Both the position numbers and the translations under genes were made by a program. Below, piece after piece: positions 32,861 through 45,360 of a stretch of DNA of 64,000 nucleotides (its first letter is position 1; every line of letters starts with the position of its first letter). Origin of the DNA: Mesocentrotus franciscanus (Eukaryota; Echinodermata; Echinoidea; Camarodonta; Strongylocentrotidae); assembly GCA_037976565.1 (NCBI GenBank), contig CP137668.1, positions 34,300,088 through 34,364,087 of the forward strand. Reading direction: 5' to 3'. Under the pieces are notes generated by a model that saw only the letters and a program-made list of their open reading frames with translations, did not search any database and was not told where the DNA came from.

Positions 32861-34261
32861 CGTGATACGATCCCCTCTCTCGCCACCCCACCCCACCCCC
32901 ATCCCATTGTTCTCTCGCATTGCATCCACTTTGAATTCGTGCTACCTCAATGGTTGGACCGACATCACTCCACCGACATAGTTATCTGGAGCACTGCAAT
33001 TCGTAAGATCAATGTTTACTGATCCTAAACATGTTCATCCACTCCATAATTTTTATAAATTAATACTTTATAATGATTGAATACATATTCACTTTTCGAA
33101 AGATAAATTCCTAAAGTTGGTTTATTTACAATTATATACTGACGAAAAGGGGCAAGACTTTTATTTGATTTGTAGTTTTATTCCTTTTTGTTTACATTTG
33201 ATGCTTCTTTATTTTAATTTTTATATGATTGTCATCCGATTTCATGAATCACTATTGCTAATTATTTATGTATAGTATATAGGAATATTCTCAAGGGAGA
33301 GGTGATAGTGCACTCATTGTCTGCTTCTGTTAGTTTGATGACCGGGGCAATACAAATAAATGTATTCAGGATTTATTATCATGATTATGCTACCGCGATT
33401 GGATATAATCATAGGCCCTTCTAGGGGCGGCTGACGATTGTCAACACAAAGCACATTTCCAGGACACCTGTTCCCCTCGAGCTGGAATTTACCATTACTT
33501 ATTTTTAATCCTAGCCTCTTTTTGCTTCATTTGATGTCATGGTAACTAATTTTGAATTTCTCATCGTACGTGGTAGCAAATAGTGATTGAAATGATTTGA
33601 TGATGGCCGCCAGAATTTCAGATGATACAAAATAATGATTATTGAAATGAATTGCATTTTATAAAGAAAATGAAACTTCAACATGCCGGGTAAAACTAGA
33701 TTTTCAAGATCATTATTATGGCTGATGAAAATTCTTGTTAATCGCAGAGAAAAGTACAGTTTTAAGCAGTTTGAGATAACAAGTTCTTTTTCGATTTTGA
33801 TGAGCTTTGGGGAGTTTAAGAAGTCCACATCCAAAAGGAAGAATTCCCTCTAAGTTTAAAGTTTAAAAGGCCCTTGACAAATTCGGTGATATTTAATTAT
33901 GTGCTATTCCAACTTTCACTACTGGATGAATTTTGTATTGCTTAGATATATCCTATCTCAATAATTAAACATGATAATGTTGTGGAAGAGTATATCAAAT
34001 TCCTTCCACGCGTAATACGAGGGAAATCTGACATGTTTCAGGTTTGTTAGAATTCCTGAGAAAAGACACTCAGTTTGGAAAGTTGTTTTTGTTATTTTGG
34101 GTGATTCAAGACGACACGATGGTGCTACAGGTCTGTAGCACACACACACACATTCTTTTTAAATAATAAAAACAATATGTCGTCCTATCTAAAATCCAGA
34201 TACATTCCTTCATGTCGAGAGGAGTTTATACCTCTGAACCTGAGACCTGTCAACATACCAC
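32861..34261. other. non-coding, nothing recognised
   Basis: AT-rich DNA. A (CA)6 run lies at 34140-34151. Confidence 0.4.
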
Positions 34262-34480
34262 TCACATTTCGAAGATTTCCAGATTCGAAATCAAACTTTG
34301 TAATCTGTACCATTAATCACTTTTTTTCCAGAGAGACCTTCGAAATATTCTTATGCTCAGTAAAACTACTCACATTTCGAAGATTTCTAGATTCAAAATC
34401 AAATTTCGTAATCTTTACGATTATTCACCCTTTTCAGAGAAACCTTCGAAATATTCTTAAGCTCACCAAATCCATATACG
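34262..34480 (+). repeat. ~110-bp tandem duplication
   Basis: TCACATTTCGAAGATTTC begins both units (about 34262 and 34371). Each continues through AATCAAA.TT.GTAATCT and ends ACCTTCGAAATATTCTTA. The copies have diverged moderately. Confidence 0.75.
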
Positions 34481-35149
34481 GTCGTGGTTTGATTAGGGGC
34501 ATTTTTAAATAAGTATACGTCTGCATTGGGTCACCCAATTGAATATTTTCCCTGGCACCATCCCACCATCAATTATTTCATGGAAAGAGATAGGACAATT
34601 TAATTCCCACTTTATGAGCAACAGTGTATTTTGGAGTAATTTGATGTATTTCATGTTTTGTAACTGTTGAATGTATATATAACCAGAAAGGCAGCTTCTA
34701 TGCAAACTTAAATAAAACATAATAAAGATTGTTTGAAACTGTCCTGGATTTTTCAAGAGATTGGGGGTCATATACCCATCCCTCCCACGGTTACTGTAGA
34801 CGCCTACAATATTTTTTGTTACGAATTGTAATCATATAATTTCCTGCTTTTTGACAATGGTGGCGCCATTTCAAAATCTTCCCTGAGACCACAGAACTGC
34901 CCGAGACCTATGGTTCGCTCACTGTATTGCGACTTTGAAGCCCCTTGGCATTGGATCAAACTGTAAAGCAAGAGAGAAGAAGAATATACGCCAAAATAGT
35001 TTATAAAGTGTAATTCATCAACATTGTCATTGTTATTATCTCCTTTTTCAGTGGTGATCACCCTCTCAGGGGCGGATACAGGTTATTGTAAAGGGGAGGG
35101 GGCAAGGAGGATCAGGATAACGAAAATTACTCAATTGAAGGAACAACAG

Positions 35150-35290
35150 TACTGTTGTACATGTTCTTGTTGTTGTAGTTGGTTGTGGTGGTGCAGCTGT
35201 TGTTGTTGTTACTGCTAATGTTGTTGTTGTTGTTGTCGTTATTTGTTGTTGTTGCTGCTGCTTCTTCTGCAGCTGCTGCTGTGTGGTAGC
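35150..35290 (+). repeat. (TTG)n/(CTG)n microsatellite
   Basis: Interrupted TTG and TGC trinucleotides. A CAGGGGCGGATACAGG motif at 35070 to the left resembles a hAT-type end without a partner. The stretch 34481-35069 shows nothing recognised. Confidence 0.85.
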
Positions 35291-35399
35291 TATGCCAGCT
35301 GGGATTAAACAGGACAGGGGCTAGCTCTGCCTCTTCCGATAAATTCGTCACTACACCCCTTCCCTCCTCAACCCCCCCCCCAAAAAAAAGCAAGCATAT

Positions 35400-36590
35400 T
35401 ACAATTGTGTATCACGTATTGCGTACGGAACCCGCGACGTATCAAATTCCTAGTAAATGTCGTCAATTAGATTATCCGCTGAACTTCTGTTCTTATTGTT
35501 TTCCAGAATCCAATTTATGTCATTAATGTCAACTGGGACTAAATATTATGAAGGAGATACTTTCAGAGCATTGGCACAACATTATTCATTTTGTGACAGA
35601 CTGTTAAAAATAATATTTTTCAATAATAAGTTTACAAGGATTTAAATATCAGTTAATTTCGTATTTCTGCTCGTCATATCAGGTATATATCAAGGGAATT
35701 ACAGCCTTAGCGATTTTCACCTTTTGTAGCACAGATGAAGACCGAAAAGTATACTTCATAATGATATTCCAATACTTGAACTCGTATTCAAACTATTAAA
35801 TTGAAGGAGGCATTGATGGGATTTATTGACTGATGAGATAAGATTTATTTATCATCCTGTCAAATATATTTAGATGGTATAGTTTTACAGTTTTAAACTG
35901 ACGACCCACCCAAATCTAACTGCCCTTCCTCTTCCATGCAGAATCATTAAATGCTTCAGAACGCCCCCATAAACCGGCTATTGTTACACCAGGCAAAAAC
36001 ATCATAAAATTTAGTCGATAAAATAAAATTTGTCGGTGTTCCAAGATTTATACACGGGTGACAAAAATAATTGCTCCGGGCTTTACCATTTTTTCCTCAA
36101 ATTGGGTTAGGGTTCATTTCATTTCATTTATTGGTTCAATGGGTTATGTTTCACTTGGATTTTAATGGTTTAGGGTAAGGGTTAGGTAACGCGATTGGTC
36201 AAGTCACCAATTCGCCAAGAGTAGGAAACTGACAGCGGGGCAATTTTTCGCTAAAGCATGTGTTGTACAATCAATTTTTAACCGTTTTATACAATAAACA
36301 TTCATTGGAGGACACTCTGAATGAACCTATTGACTTATAACAGACTTCCAATTGAAGTTTATTTCAAGAGATGAGTTCCTGATTTGCTGGATATAAATCT
36401 ACAAAATAATCAATGTCTTCGTTTTATAACACGAATGAACTAATTTCCGCAATGCGAAATTATTTCCGTCTTAACTTCCAAAAGCATGAAAGGCTTGTAT
36501 CTTTTTTATTTTTTATTTAAAGCTGTTTACTTTAAGGTCAGCGTAACGAAGCTTGTCGCCGTTAAAAGGTTTTATTCGAATTCCAGCGTT
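35400..36590. other. non-coding, nothing recognised
   Basis: AT-rich DNA. A few GGGTTAGG motifs near 36100-36185 look telomere-like but are isolated. Confidence 0.4.
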
Positions 36591-37190
36591 CACTTTGCAG
36601 CTGCCGTGAGCGGTGGACCTTAAAACCGTGTTCATATTGGCATTTTGCCCATGGTCGGTTAATCTTGAACTTGTGGTCAGCTGAACTTATGGATGCCATT
36701 GGCGCTGGAGAATTAATACAGTGAGATATTATCAAAACTTTCGATTTGAAATGTGCTCTGAGCTATTCACATATGAAGTGCCTGCGAAAGTTAGTAAGCG
36801 ATGGACCAACCCCGTGTTCATATTGGCATTTTCCCCGTGGTTGGCTTAACGAGAACTTGATCAGCTGAACTTATGGATGCCATTGACGTCGGATTTAAAA
36901 AAGAGTATAGTAGGGTTTTAGTAACAAGTTTGACTTAAGAATATGTTCTTAGATTATCAGAGTTGTCCTGCAAACGTTGACAAGTAAAATCATATACACA
37001 CTTACAGCAACATAATTGTCCTGTGCGGTGGCCCTCCATCATGTTCGGTAATTATTGGCATTTCTTCACGGTTGGGTAACATGAACCTGGTTAAGTGAAC
37101 TTGTGAATGCCACTGGCGTCGCATCAAAAAGTTTTGATATGAACATTTTATCTCAGCGCCTGCGCAAGTGCACGAGTAAATTAAAATCAC
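36590..37190 (+). repeat. three-unit degenerate tandem repeat (~185-230 bp)
   Basis: CCGTGTTCATATTGGCATTTT and CAGCTGAACTTATGGATGCCAT recur at about 36627, 36812 and, more diverged, 37035. Intervening unit parts also align, for example the ATGTGCTCTGAG / ATATGTTCTTAG and GCCTGCGAAAGTT / TCCTGCAAACGTT pairs. Confidence 0.65.
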
Positions 37191-37229
37191 CATGCATACA
37201 TGAAACACTCTCTCAGGTCAAAGAAGGAG

Positions 37230-37362
37230 AAAGAGAGAAACACAGAGAGAGACAGAGAGAGAGTTAGTGAGAGATAGACATATAAATAGAGGGGAAAGGC
37301 AGAGAGAGAGGGAGAGAAAGAGAGAGAGAGAGAGAAAGAAAGAGAGAGAGAGAGAGAGAGGG
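37230..37362 (+). repeat. (GA)n microsatellite
   Basis: GA and GAAA runs with short interruptions. Confidence 0.9.
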
Positions 37363-37579
37363 GGTTATAGTTTCAAAGTATCATCGTGTATTTCAATGTT
37401 GCGGGAAATGGCGCATAACAACTTTGTTAAATTTCATGTTGGAGTATGAAAGCAGAAATAAGGTGAAAGTTTGTAAGAAAATGAACCGAAAATAATTCAA
37501 TTAACGTTTGATAATTGAGATCGCTATGCCAAAGTAAAATACATGTAGGCCTAATTCGTTTTATCTTCCTACGAAATGT

Positions 37580-38735
37580 TTGTCTTATTACTTGTCAATT
37601 TATTTGACCATCATTCCGTCAAGCCTCAATATGCTTTGATGATGGTCCCTTGTACTCTTCTTATATTGTATGTATTCATTAAATGTACATTATATTTTGC
37701 CTTTGTAATGCTTTGTATATATTGTAATGATTACCTGTTTTTGTTTTTGTTAAAAACTGAAATAAAATGAATCTCAATGTTGCGAATCAGATTTTCGACT
37801 GTGACTTAATCAGGGAATTTCCCATTTGTTGTTTACTAGAATATCATATACATGTACTCTGTATTTCCATTAACCTTCATGCTACTGGTCTGTCCTCAAT
37901 ATATATTAGGATAGCCGTACAAAATGTTTTTCAACTTAAAAAACACATACAGCTCTGCAATGTAATCAATTGTTTAAAAAAAAGTATTTCAATCATTTCA
38001 AACGATTTTGCGTCACAATACAAATTCGCCACTGTGGCAATTTAAATACTTATATGTGCTGTGATTACAATTTCAAAACTTCACGACCCTCATATCTGTT
38101 ATCCGATTTTCGTTAAAACTGTCATTAATATGTTTTTTCTGTTTTTACTACTTCCCTTCAAAATGACCTGATAGTAACATTGTACAAATCATATGTACTT
38201 CAGATATGATTAATAAATATCAGTATTTCAAGTCAATGCAACCAAACGATCATGTCTGTTTATTGAACCCTGATAGCTGATATAATCACCGGCCGTCTGA
38301 ACAGTCACGTCGGTATCTTGGCGTTGTCCCGGCATGTTGTCATTTGGCATAGCTGAAGTTCGAGTCACTGTCCCCAATGCTGACCGGTTAAACTGATGTG
38401 TAATTAGAGTATTAGACGACCAGGAGATGAAGACGATGATGATGACTATAGTCTTAGAAACAAGTCATGATGAACCCTCTTCCATTGACTTGTATATCCC
38501 TTAACGAGGCCTGTAACATTCCTTACGAAACTGCACAGCGACATTTTTCTAGCATGAAAATGTTGCAGATTTTATTAACTAAGAGGACGGCGCATTGTGG
38601 AGGAAGGGCAACGTAACGCATTACTTTTGAGAAAATATGATATCATTTTTAGAAGCGTCTGTGCGATCATGAATAAATCCATCGTTTGAAGGATAAGACT
38701 TAGAGCAAACTCCATGAGTTAAACGTCCCATTTTC
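37580..38735. other. non-coding; possible LINE 3'-UTR fragment at the left
   Basis: 37580-37770 (GATGATGGTCCCTTGTA..., TTGTAATGATTACC..., AACTGAAATAAA) has the look of a LINE 3' tail, but no coding end is present. The rest shows nothing recognised. Confidence 0.3.
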
Positions 38736-38737
38736 TT

Positions 38738-39205
38738 TATAATAATAGTAATGTTAATAATAATAACAATAATGAAAAAAATTAATAATAATACTCATAA
38801 TAATAATAATAATGATAATAATAATCATAATACAAAAAATATAAAAACAATAATACTCATGATAATAAAAATAATGATAATAATAATATTGAAATAATAA
38901 TGATGAAAATAATGATAGTAATAATAATAATAATAACTACATTCATATTACGCACGTATCCATCTCGGAGGATGCTCAAGGCGCCTACAAAATAGTGTTT
39001 TTACCCTGGCTTTAGCCCAGCTTTAGCCTAAGGCACTAAATACATTAAAGGAATAAATTCTTACCAGGTACCCATTTACTACACCTGGCTGGAGAGTGGC
39101 AAATGTAGATTGATGTCTTGCCAAAGGACATTAATGCCGCGGCGGGACTCGAACCGCGAACCATGTGATGCACTAGTCCGCGACACCTCTACCAACACCA
39201 CCTCT
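38738..39205 (-). mobile_element. tRNA-derived SINE, copy B, with long (TAA)n tail
   Basis: Reading the minus strand from 39205: a tRNA-like head with B-box GGTTCGCGGTTCGAGTCCCG (39135-39160), GGCATTAATGTCCTTTGGCA, CCAGGTGTAGTAAATGGGTA, CCTGGTAAGAA, a GCGCCTTGAGCATCCTCCGA 3' domain, then a microsatellite tail (38738-38940) of TTATTATT type. It shares block order with the copy at 22.0-22.45 kb. Confidence 0.8.
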
Positions 39206-42200
39206 TACCAATGTTTTAAAAGAAATTTAAAGACACATGCTGATTTTTCCAAAACAAAAGACCTTCGTTGGTGCAGTATCAATGGTTTAGTCTGAGAAAT
39301 ATCACATGAACCTGTAACAACAGTCCTGTAAATACTCACGCGAGGAAGTTTGTCGAATTTAATAAATAACTCTATACGATGGAAATAGAAAACTCCAGTT
39401 GCATCTCCCACATGATCTCTAGAAACTATTATTTTGCTTGCTCTCATTTGTTTGATTATCCACATCCTAAAGATACAACGACAAAGTGAGATTATATTCT
39501 TCCCAACGAAAGTTCTACCCCAAGTCATTGGTCATAAAAATGGCGCCACGAATGATAGTAGTCCATTGCGGCTTTAGCACCCCTAGGAAGCAGGATTCAC
39601 CAATCCTACCGATCGCCATGATTTCAAATTGACCCTCATAATCACATTAAAACTTTCCATATCCTCCTACAAGCCTCATAACGAATTTTCATGGCGTCTT
39701 TCTGGCAGTCGTTGACATTATACTGCAAATACTGTGTTCTGCAACGTGGCGCCACAATACAAAAATGTGACGCCACTTTCTTCTTTGGCGTCGGTCCGGA
39801 CGTTTATCCGCTCTAACATGGACGCGGGATATAGGTGCAATTGAAGTGACCAAAACTGACATTATCTTTCCAAAAGCGACAAAAACCTCCTACTAGTTAT
39901 GGTGTAAATCTCGCCTATGTTTGTTTGTTTGTTTGTTTGTTTGTTTTTGGTGATATCAGCGAAGGCGCCAAAATTATTGTACGGAGGCCATTTTCTCAAT
40001 TCTTTCAATTTCTGACTAAGCAAATGATTACCTTAGAAAGTAGGTCCTGTAAATGTACCGTGCACCCTCGTTTAGCAAAGACTTTCAAGACAAGAGCATA
40101 GTCAGTTCCCCATTGCATCGACTTTGAAAAAAATGCTCGGATTATGTAACAGTCACGTCATTGTACTGTATCACACAATGTTCAAAAGGTGATGTCCAAG
40201 GCTATTGAAAGTGATTTAAGTTGATATCTCGAAAGTTTTTGCGATCGTGTTGATCATTCTGTCAACCGATGCGTATATATTTAATTACTGACAATGTGGC
40301 GTTCTCTATGATTACTCTGTACATCATGATTATGATATCTATCATATGAGGAGCGAGGAGAGACTGGGTGAAGACTATTAATGATGCATCATCTATCGGC
40401 ATTCCTATCTCTGGCTCATTCTCGACTACAAACAGGTTCGCGCATGTCGGTTTGAACCCGCAGCAGACGTCTGAGATGCTAGTCTATATAGCCTCATCAG
40501 ATGACAATGATCTAGGGGAGGGGGCGGAGAGGGATGGATATATAGATAGACAGATACCAACAGAGGGTGCATGCATACCGCTTCTATGCTAAACAGGCGT
40601 ACATGCATTCTCTTTATATTGGATATTAATGTGAGTTTGTTTGGATGCTATCACGGCGATGGTCGGACAGTGTCCTGGAGGCTCTACTAGAGGTAAGAAC
40701 AAAGCTTTTAATCCAGTCCTCGATTGATTTAAACCACTGGAAATGTTCGATTAAGTCCAATAAATGCAAATACTTTATTATATAGGTCGTCAAAGGAGGC
40801 AACTGCACGCGGTCATAAAGATGCATATTGGTATCATAGGCCTATTCGTTCCCATGCAGTGCACGGAGGAGTTAATACGAAATGGTATATTATTGTTGTT
40901 TAATGGTATAATATTGTTCCTGAAGACAACAGCGTTGGAAACAAAAGTGTAATGTAAATTTAAGTTCTTGTTGATACCTATAGTAAACTTTCATCAACTT
41001 GAATGAAAGAAGAAACAAAAACTCGTATCAAGTATTTGCATTGATTTGTATATACCGGTACTTTTTTACGCATCATGTATCCTCATATTTATTTAACACT
41101 GTCTGTGTAGCGACATGTGCGTTTCGAAATAGAGAACAATACTTATGCTTCACTCAATTAATAAATATTGGACATGTTCATATCTCTTTTGTAAATGTCT
41201 GTAATTTTCTATATAGTAATATTGTTTCTTATTTTGGTTCTAGAGATAGATACGCAGTTAATAAATATGATGTGAAAGGTGTTCTATATGTTTCCTCTTC
41301 AATGTTTATATAGGCTATTACGTTATATGTGTTGCTCTGGTAAATATTGAAGAAAAAGAAGATCTAGAGCCCCCACCCCCTGTTTTGTATAAATGGGATG
41401 TCATAAGAAACTCGTTTGAAATTCAGTGACGTCACTCTTTAAGAAAAAATTGTACATAGATGCGTTCGGCCTTTATTTTTTTGGTCAAAGATGACACTAT
41501 TCAAACTATTTTTGGACGTCTACAGTCAGTTGTTTACACATTAGCTTAATGAGCCATTCGGTAGATTGATTCACTGATTGCATTCATATGTTGTTATTCC
41601 ACAGCAAACAACCTTGAATACATTCATACCAGATCAAATTTGAGAGATTTAGACCCTATAATGTACAAAGAAATTGATGAATGTTGGCTGTTTTGGGGTA
41701 TTTCTATTTTTCATTATCCAAATTTGTGTTTGATTCAGTCTCAATGACAAATGGTCGCCGATGAAAAGAGGATATTCTGATAGAGAATCTGGTGACCCGT
41801 AATTGTACCTTAAATCAATAGCTTATTCAGCATACAATTTTTTCGGCACTTCCTATATTAGTGCCTGCATAGTTCCTGTACCTCGACTCCCTAGGGAGTA
41901 TACCATGTTTGAGCCTGTACATAGTATGACATAATATGACATGACAGGAAACGGTTACTTGGCAATGACATAGCCCTCTCATGTTTCGATTTCTCCCTGG
42001 GTAAAGAGCAGCAAATGACGTTAAATGCCATGACTGTGATCCGAACTCGTACCAGTTCATCCATATTTTACAAGATCAAGACTCCTCATGCCCAATGTTC
42101 GACGGGAGCCAGGGGCGACTTTCTGCCGAGGGGTTGGGGGGCAGGGGAAGGGGAAGGGGAGAGGGGACAGAGGCAATGTACTCCCTCCCCCATGAGTGTG

Positions 42201-44510
42201 GGATTAACTGTGTATCCTATGAAGCGTATATAAATTCCGATTTGTGATAAACCAACTCTTGAAGTCAGAACAAACAAAATTGACATCTGATTACGTCTGG
42301 TTTTCTCAATCCTAATTTTTTCTTCTTCTGAAATCAAATGCATTTTTTGTTGCATTTTGTAGCCCCACTCTTTGAATTATTTCGTATTTGTGGTGTTGTG
42401 GTGTTTTCTGCATCCTTTCCTTCTCCGTCATTCTCGTCACTTATAAACTTCTTATTCTGCCAATCGAAGACGATACCACCCTGTTTGTACCCCTTGGTAC
42501 CTCCTGGTACACACAAGAGTGTCCACCAGTCTCTAACTTAAAGATATTTAACAGCTTACTTAAAAACAGGCATTTGGTCAACAGCGGATCGTTTGACCAA
42601 AAATTATTGAGTAGACTTTCAAGAAATCAACTTAGGAGCAATTAAAATACCGTATTGTATGTTCTGCCTATTTAAATTATGGTCGGATTATGTAATAATA
42701 TGTCTATAATGACGCACATTAGTGCACATAATATAGCTGTGTCAGTATGTGTGGAAAAAGGGGTTGAAAATGCCCTCTCGGAGGGGGCAACATTTAACGG
42801 TGAAAATGCCCCTGTGACTCACTCTACATGGATTTGTCACTGGTGGTTATAAAGATTGTTTTCAATACTTTATCCAGTCTTTTTTATCACATATTATGTG
42901 ATATCGGCACAACGATGAAATCCACGGTCATTTTAGTTTAGAGAACCTAACTTACTGATATATTTCATAGTCTATAATGCCTTATTTGTTTTGTTACTTT
43001 TTATATTTTTCCTTTTAGATTAACAAAGTATCACGCCTTTAAGTTGGTCAGGCTGTTTTGTACGTGCCATAAGACGGATAGTCCAGATTCGATCAAGATG
43101 CCCCGTGTTAAGGCACGGTCAACCAATGACGAATTTATTACAAGTGTAGCCGACCTGTTTTTCAGAAGCCTTGTTTCATCACGAACGTTTTATTTTTATT
43201 TAAAAAAAACGGGGAAGGGCTAAAACCCACCATTTTTCGTTAAATATAGCGAAAGGAGAAAAGAGAAAGACGAGAAGTAGTTCACTTGGTAAAGGTCATA
43301 CTCATTTATTATTTTGAATAAGGACTGAAAGAGCGGTATTCAGTGCTGCGCTTTGTATTCACAGAAAATAAAAACGGTTTATTAATCGAGATATTCCCAT
43401 TATTATTTATATTAACCCTGTAGACACGATTCTTAGCTTCGACTTCAGACAAAAAGTAAAAATCCTACAAAATAATGGCTGAATGAATTATGCCCACCAC
43501 CCACCAAAAAAGAAAGGGGAAAAAAGAAAGAAGAGGGCTTATTGAAAAGTTGTTACGCATCAGTAGCAACATAGTTGGTGGAAACAAAACCTGCGGGCTA
43601 CAGAATAACTTATTATTTCAGTAGAGCTGACTTGTTTAGAAACCATAGAACTATAAATTACAAGCTATAGGTCATATGTTTCATCCATGTCTATGCAGTC
43701 CCACAACATTTTCAGCTCTGTTTCTGTTTCTCTTTCACATCTCACGCTTTCTACGATTTCATGAATTAAATAGTTGTTATGAATACATGAATTTTCTTGC
43801 CATATGACTATACAAAGTTATGACAAATTCGATACAGATCAAACATCAACTCTGAAAGCTATTTGACAGATTTTTCATTTCATTTTCATCAGATTAAAAA
43901 AGGCCTATATGATCGCTATCCATCAAACTCACCAGGGAAACCCAACCAACTGGGTTGACCTACTTTATTTCATACCTCCTATTTTGAAGAACGTGACATA
44001 AAAAGGAGTTATCAACGAACTAAAATAGATTTCGATAATTCGATTTAACTAGTTCCATTGCTTTCTAAAGCTATTCCATTGAGAAATAAATATTTACACT
44101 ATGTATTAAAAGTGTACGTCCATATCATAACGTCACCTATAATAATCACTTATCCTCATTTCGAATGATTTCGATTTGGACAGATTTTTGTTTGACCTAA
44201 TTATCAAGTGTATCAAAACGTACATGTATATCACCAAGTAAATTCATGAATAGTCTGACTTAAGTGGACAAACCTGAATGTTGTGATATCTCTTTGGTCA
44301 AACAGACATTCTGGGGCCATCTAATACTGGGAATCAATCATCAATATCGATAGTTATAACCGAAATACCGTAAATCAATCTAGCAATTTATCAAAAATTT
44401 ATCATGGACACCTCTTATTTTAATAGCTTCGGGCATCTCTTACTTCTACAGCTTTTCGACTAGCTTTTGTTCGTAGGAGATAAAGTTATCTACCTCCCAT
44501 ACAAAATGAT
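39206..44510. other. long non-coding stretch, nothing recognised
   Basis: Mostly AT-rich unique-looking DNA. It contains (GTTT)7 at 39917-39944, a G-rich patch at 42130-42170, and short A/T runs. The open frames are short and lack exon signals. Confidence 0.45.
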
Positions 44511-44548
44511 TGGAGGAGGTGCAATAACATGTTATTGCACCTCCTCCA
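44511..44548. repeat. 38-bp perfect palindrome without spacer
   Basis: TGGAGGAGGTGCAATAACA is followed directly by its exact reverse complement. There is no loop, so it could extrude as a cruciform or mark a very small foldback insertion. Confidence 0.9.
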
Positions 44549-45360
44549 AATCAGTGACACAAGATTGTAAGATAGGATCATCTCTATGTTATATATCATT
44601 TTTCTGAAGGTTCATAATTCCGAAGTTTCGAATTTCCGAAAATGAAATATAAGGTTTATTATTTAGAAAATGAAATAGGGTTCATATTTCCGAAAATTAC
44701 TTAGAACCCCGTGTCGTTTTTCGGAATCACGAACCTTTGGAATGTAAATAAATTATATATTTCACTTTCGGAATTATTAACTCCCTGATATGGGAAATAT
44801 GAGTTTCGAAATTATAAGCGTTAGGAAAAACAAGTGCGCCCCGTCTTTAGACACCAGACGAATGTCCGTTATCTACATTTTGGGTAAAAGATTTCATGAG
44901 GTATAATAATAATCTTGACACTGCTCCGGGGGATAAGATACTATATATCTATTCTTCTTTTTCACTTTTCTACCTTTCAAAATTAATCTGCGACACAAGA
45001 TTGTAAAATGGGGTCGCCTTTACACACCAGACGAATGACTATCATCGCATACATTTTCCACAAACAAATGATTGTAGGAGGTTTCAAACAATGCTCCGCC
45101 AGTTAAGATACTTGCTATTTTTCACTCCGACTTTTTTGCGTTTCAAATCAGTGGCACAAGATTGCAAGATGGGATTGTCTTTACACCTCTGTCGGTTGGA
45201 TATTACTTTCATCGTCCACAATATGGTTGCAGGAGTTTATAATGCTCCACATGATAAGATAATGCACTAGTTTTTCGCTTTGACTCTTCTACATTTTATT
45301 ATCAACGACACAAGATTGTAAGATGGTGTCGTCTTTAGACCCCCGTCGGTCGAATGTTCT
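44549..45360 (+). repeat. degenerate tandem array, ~155-bp unit
   Basis: GACACAAGATTGTAAGATGG recurs (44556, 44993, 45152 and 45308 approximately). Each is followed by TCGTCTTTA.ACACCAGACGA, a TACATTTT-like block and AATGCTCC....GATAAGATA. The first unit is separated from the rest by an AT-rich insert (44597-44825) with repeated TTTCCGAAA motifs. Confidence 0.7.

Noticed and set aside
36100..36190. telomere-like GGGTTAGG motifs
   Set aside because: Only a few scattered copies occur and there is no array.
39130..39160. tRNA gene suggested by a B-box-like motif
   Set aside because: The motif belongs to a SINE head with a SINE body and microsatellite tail. No cloverleaf can be closed.
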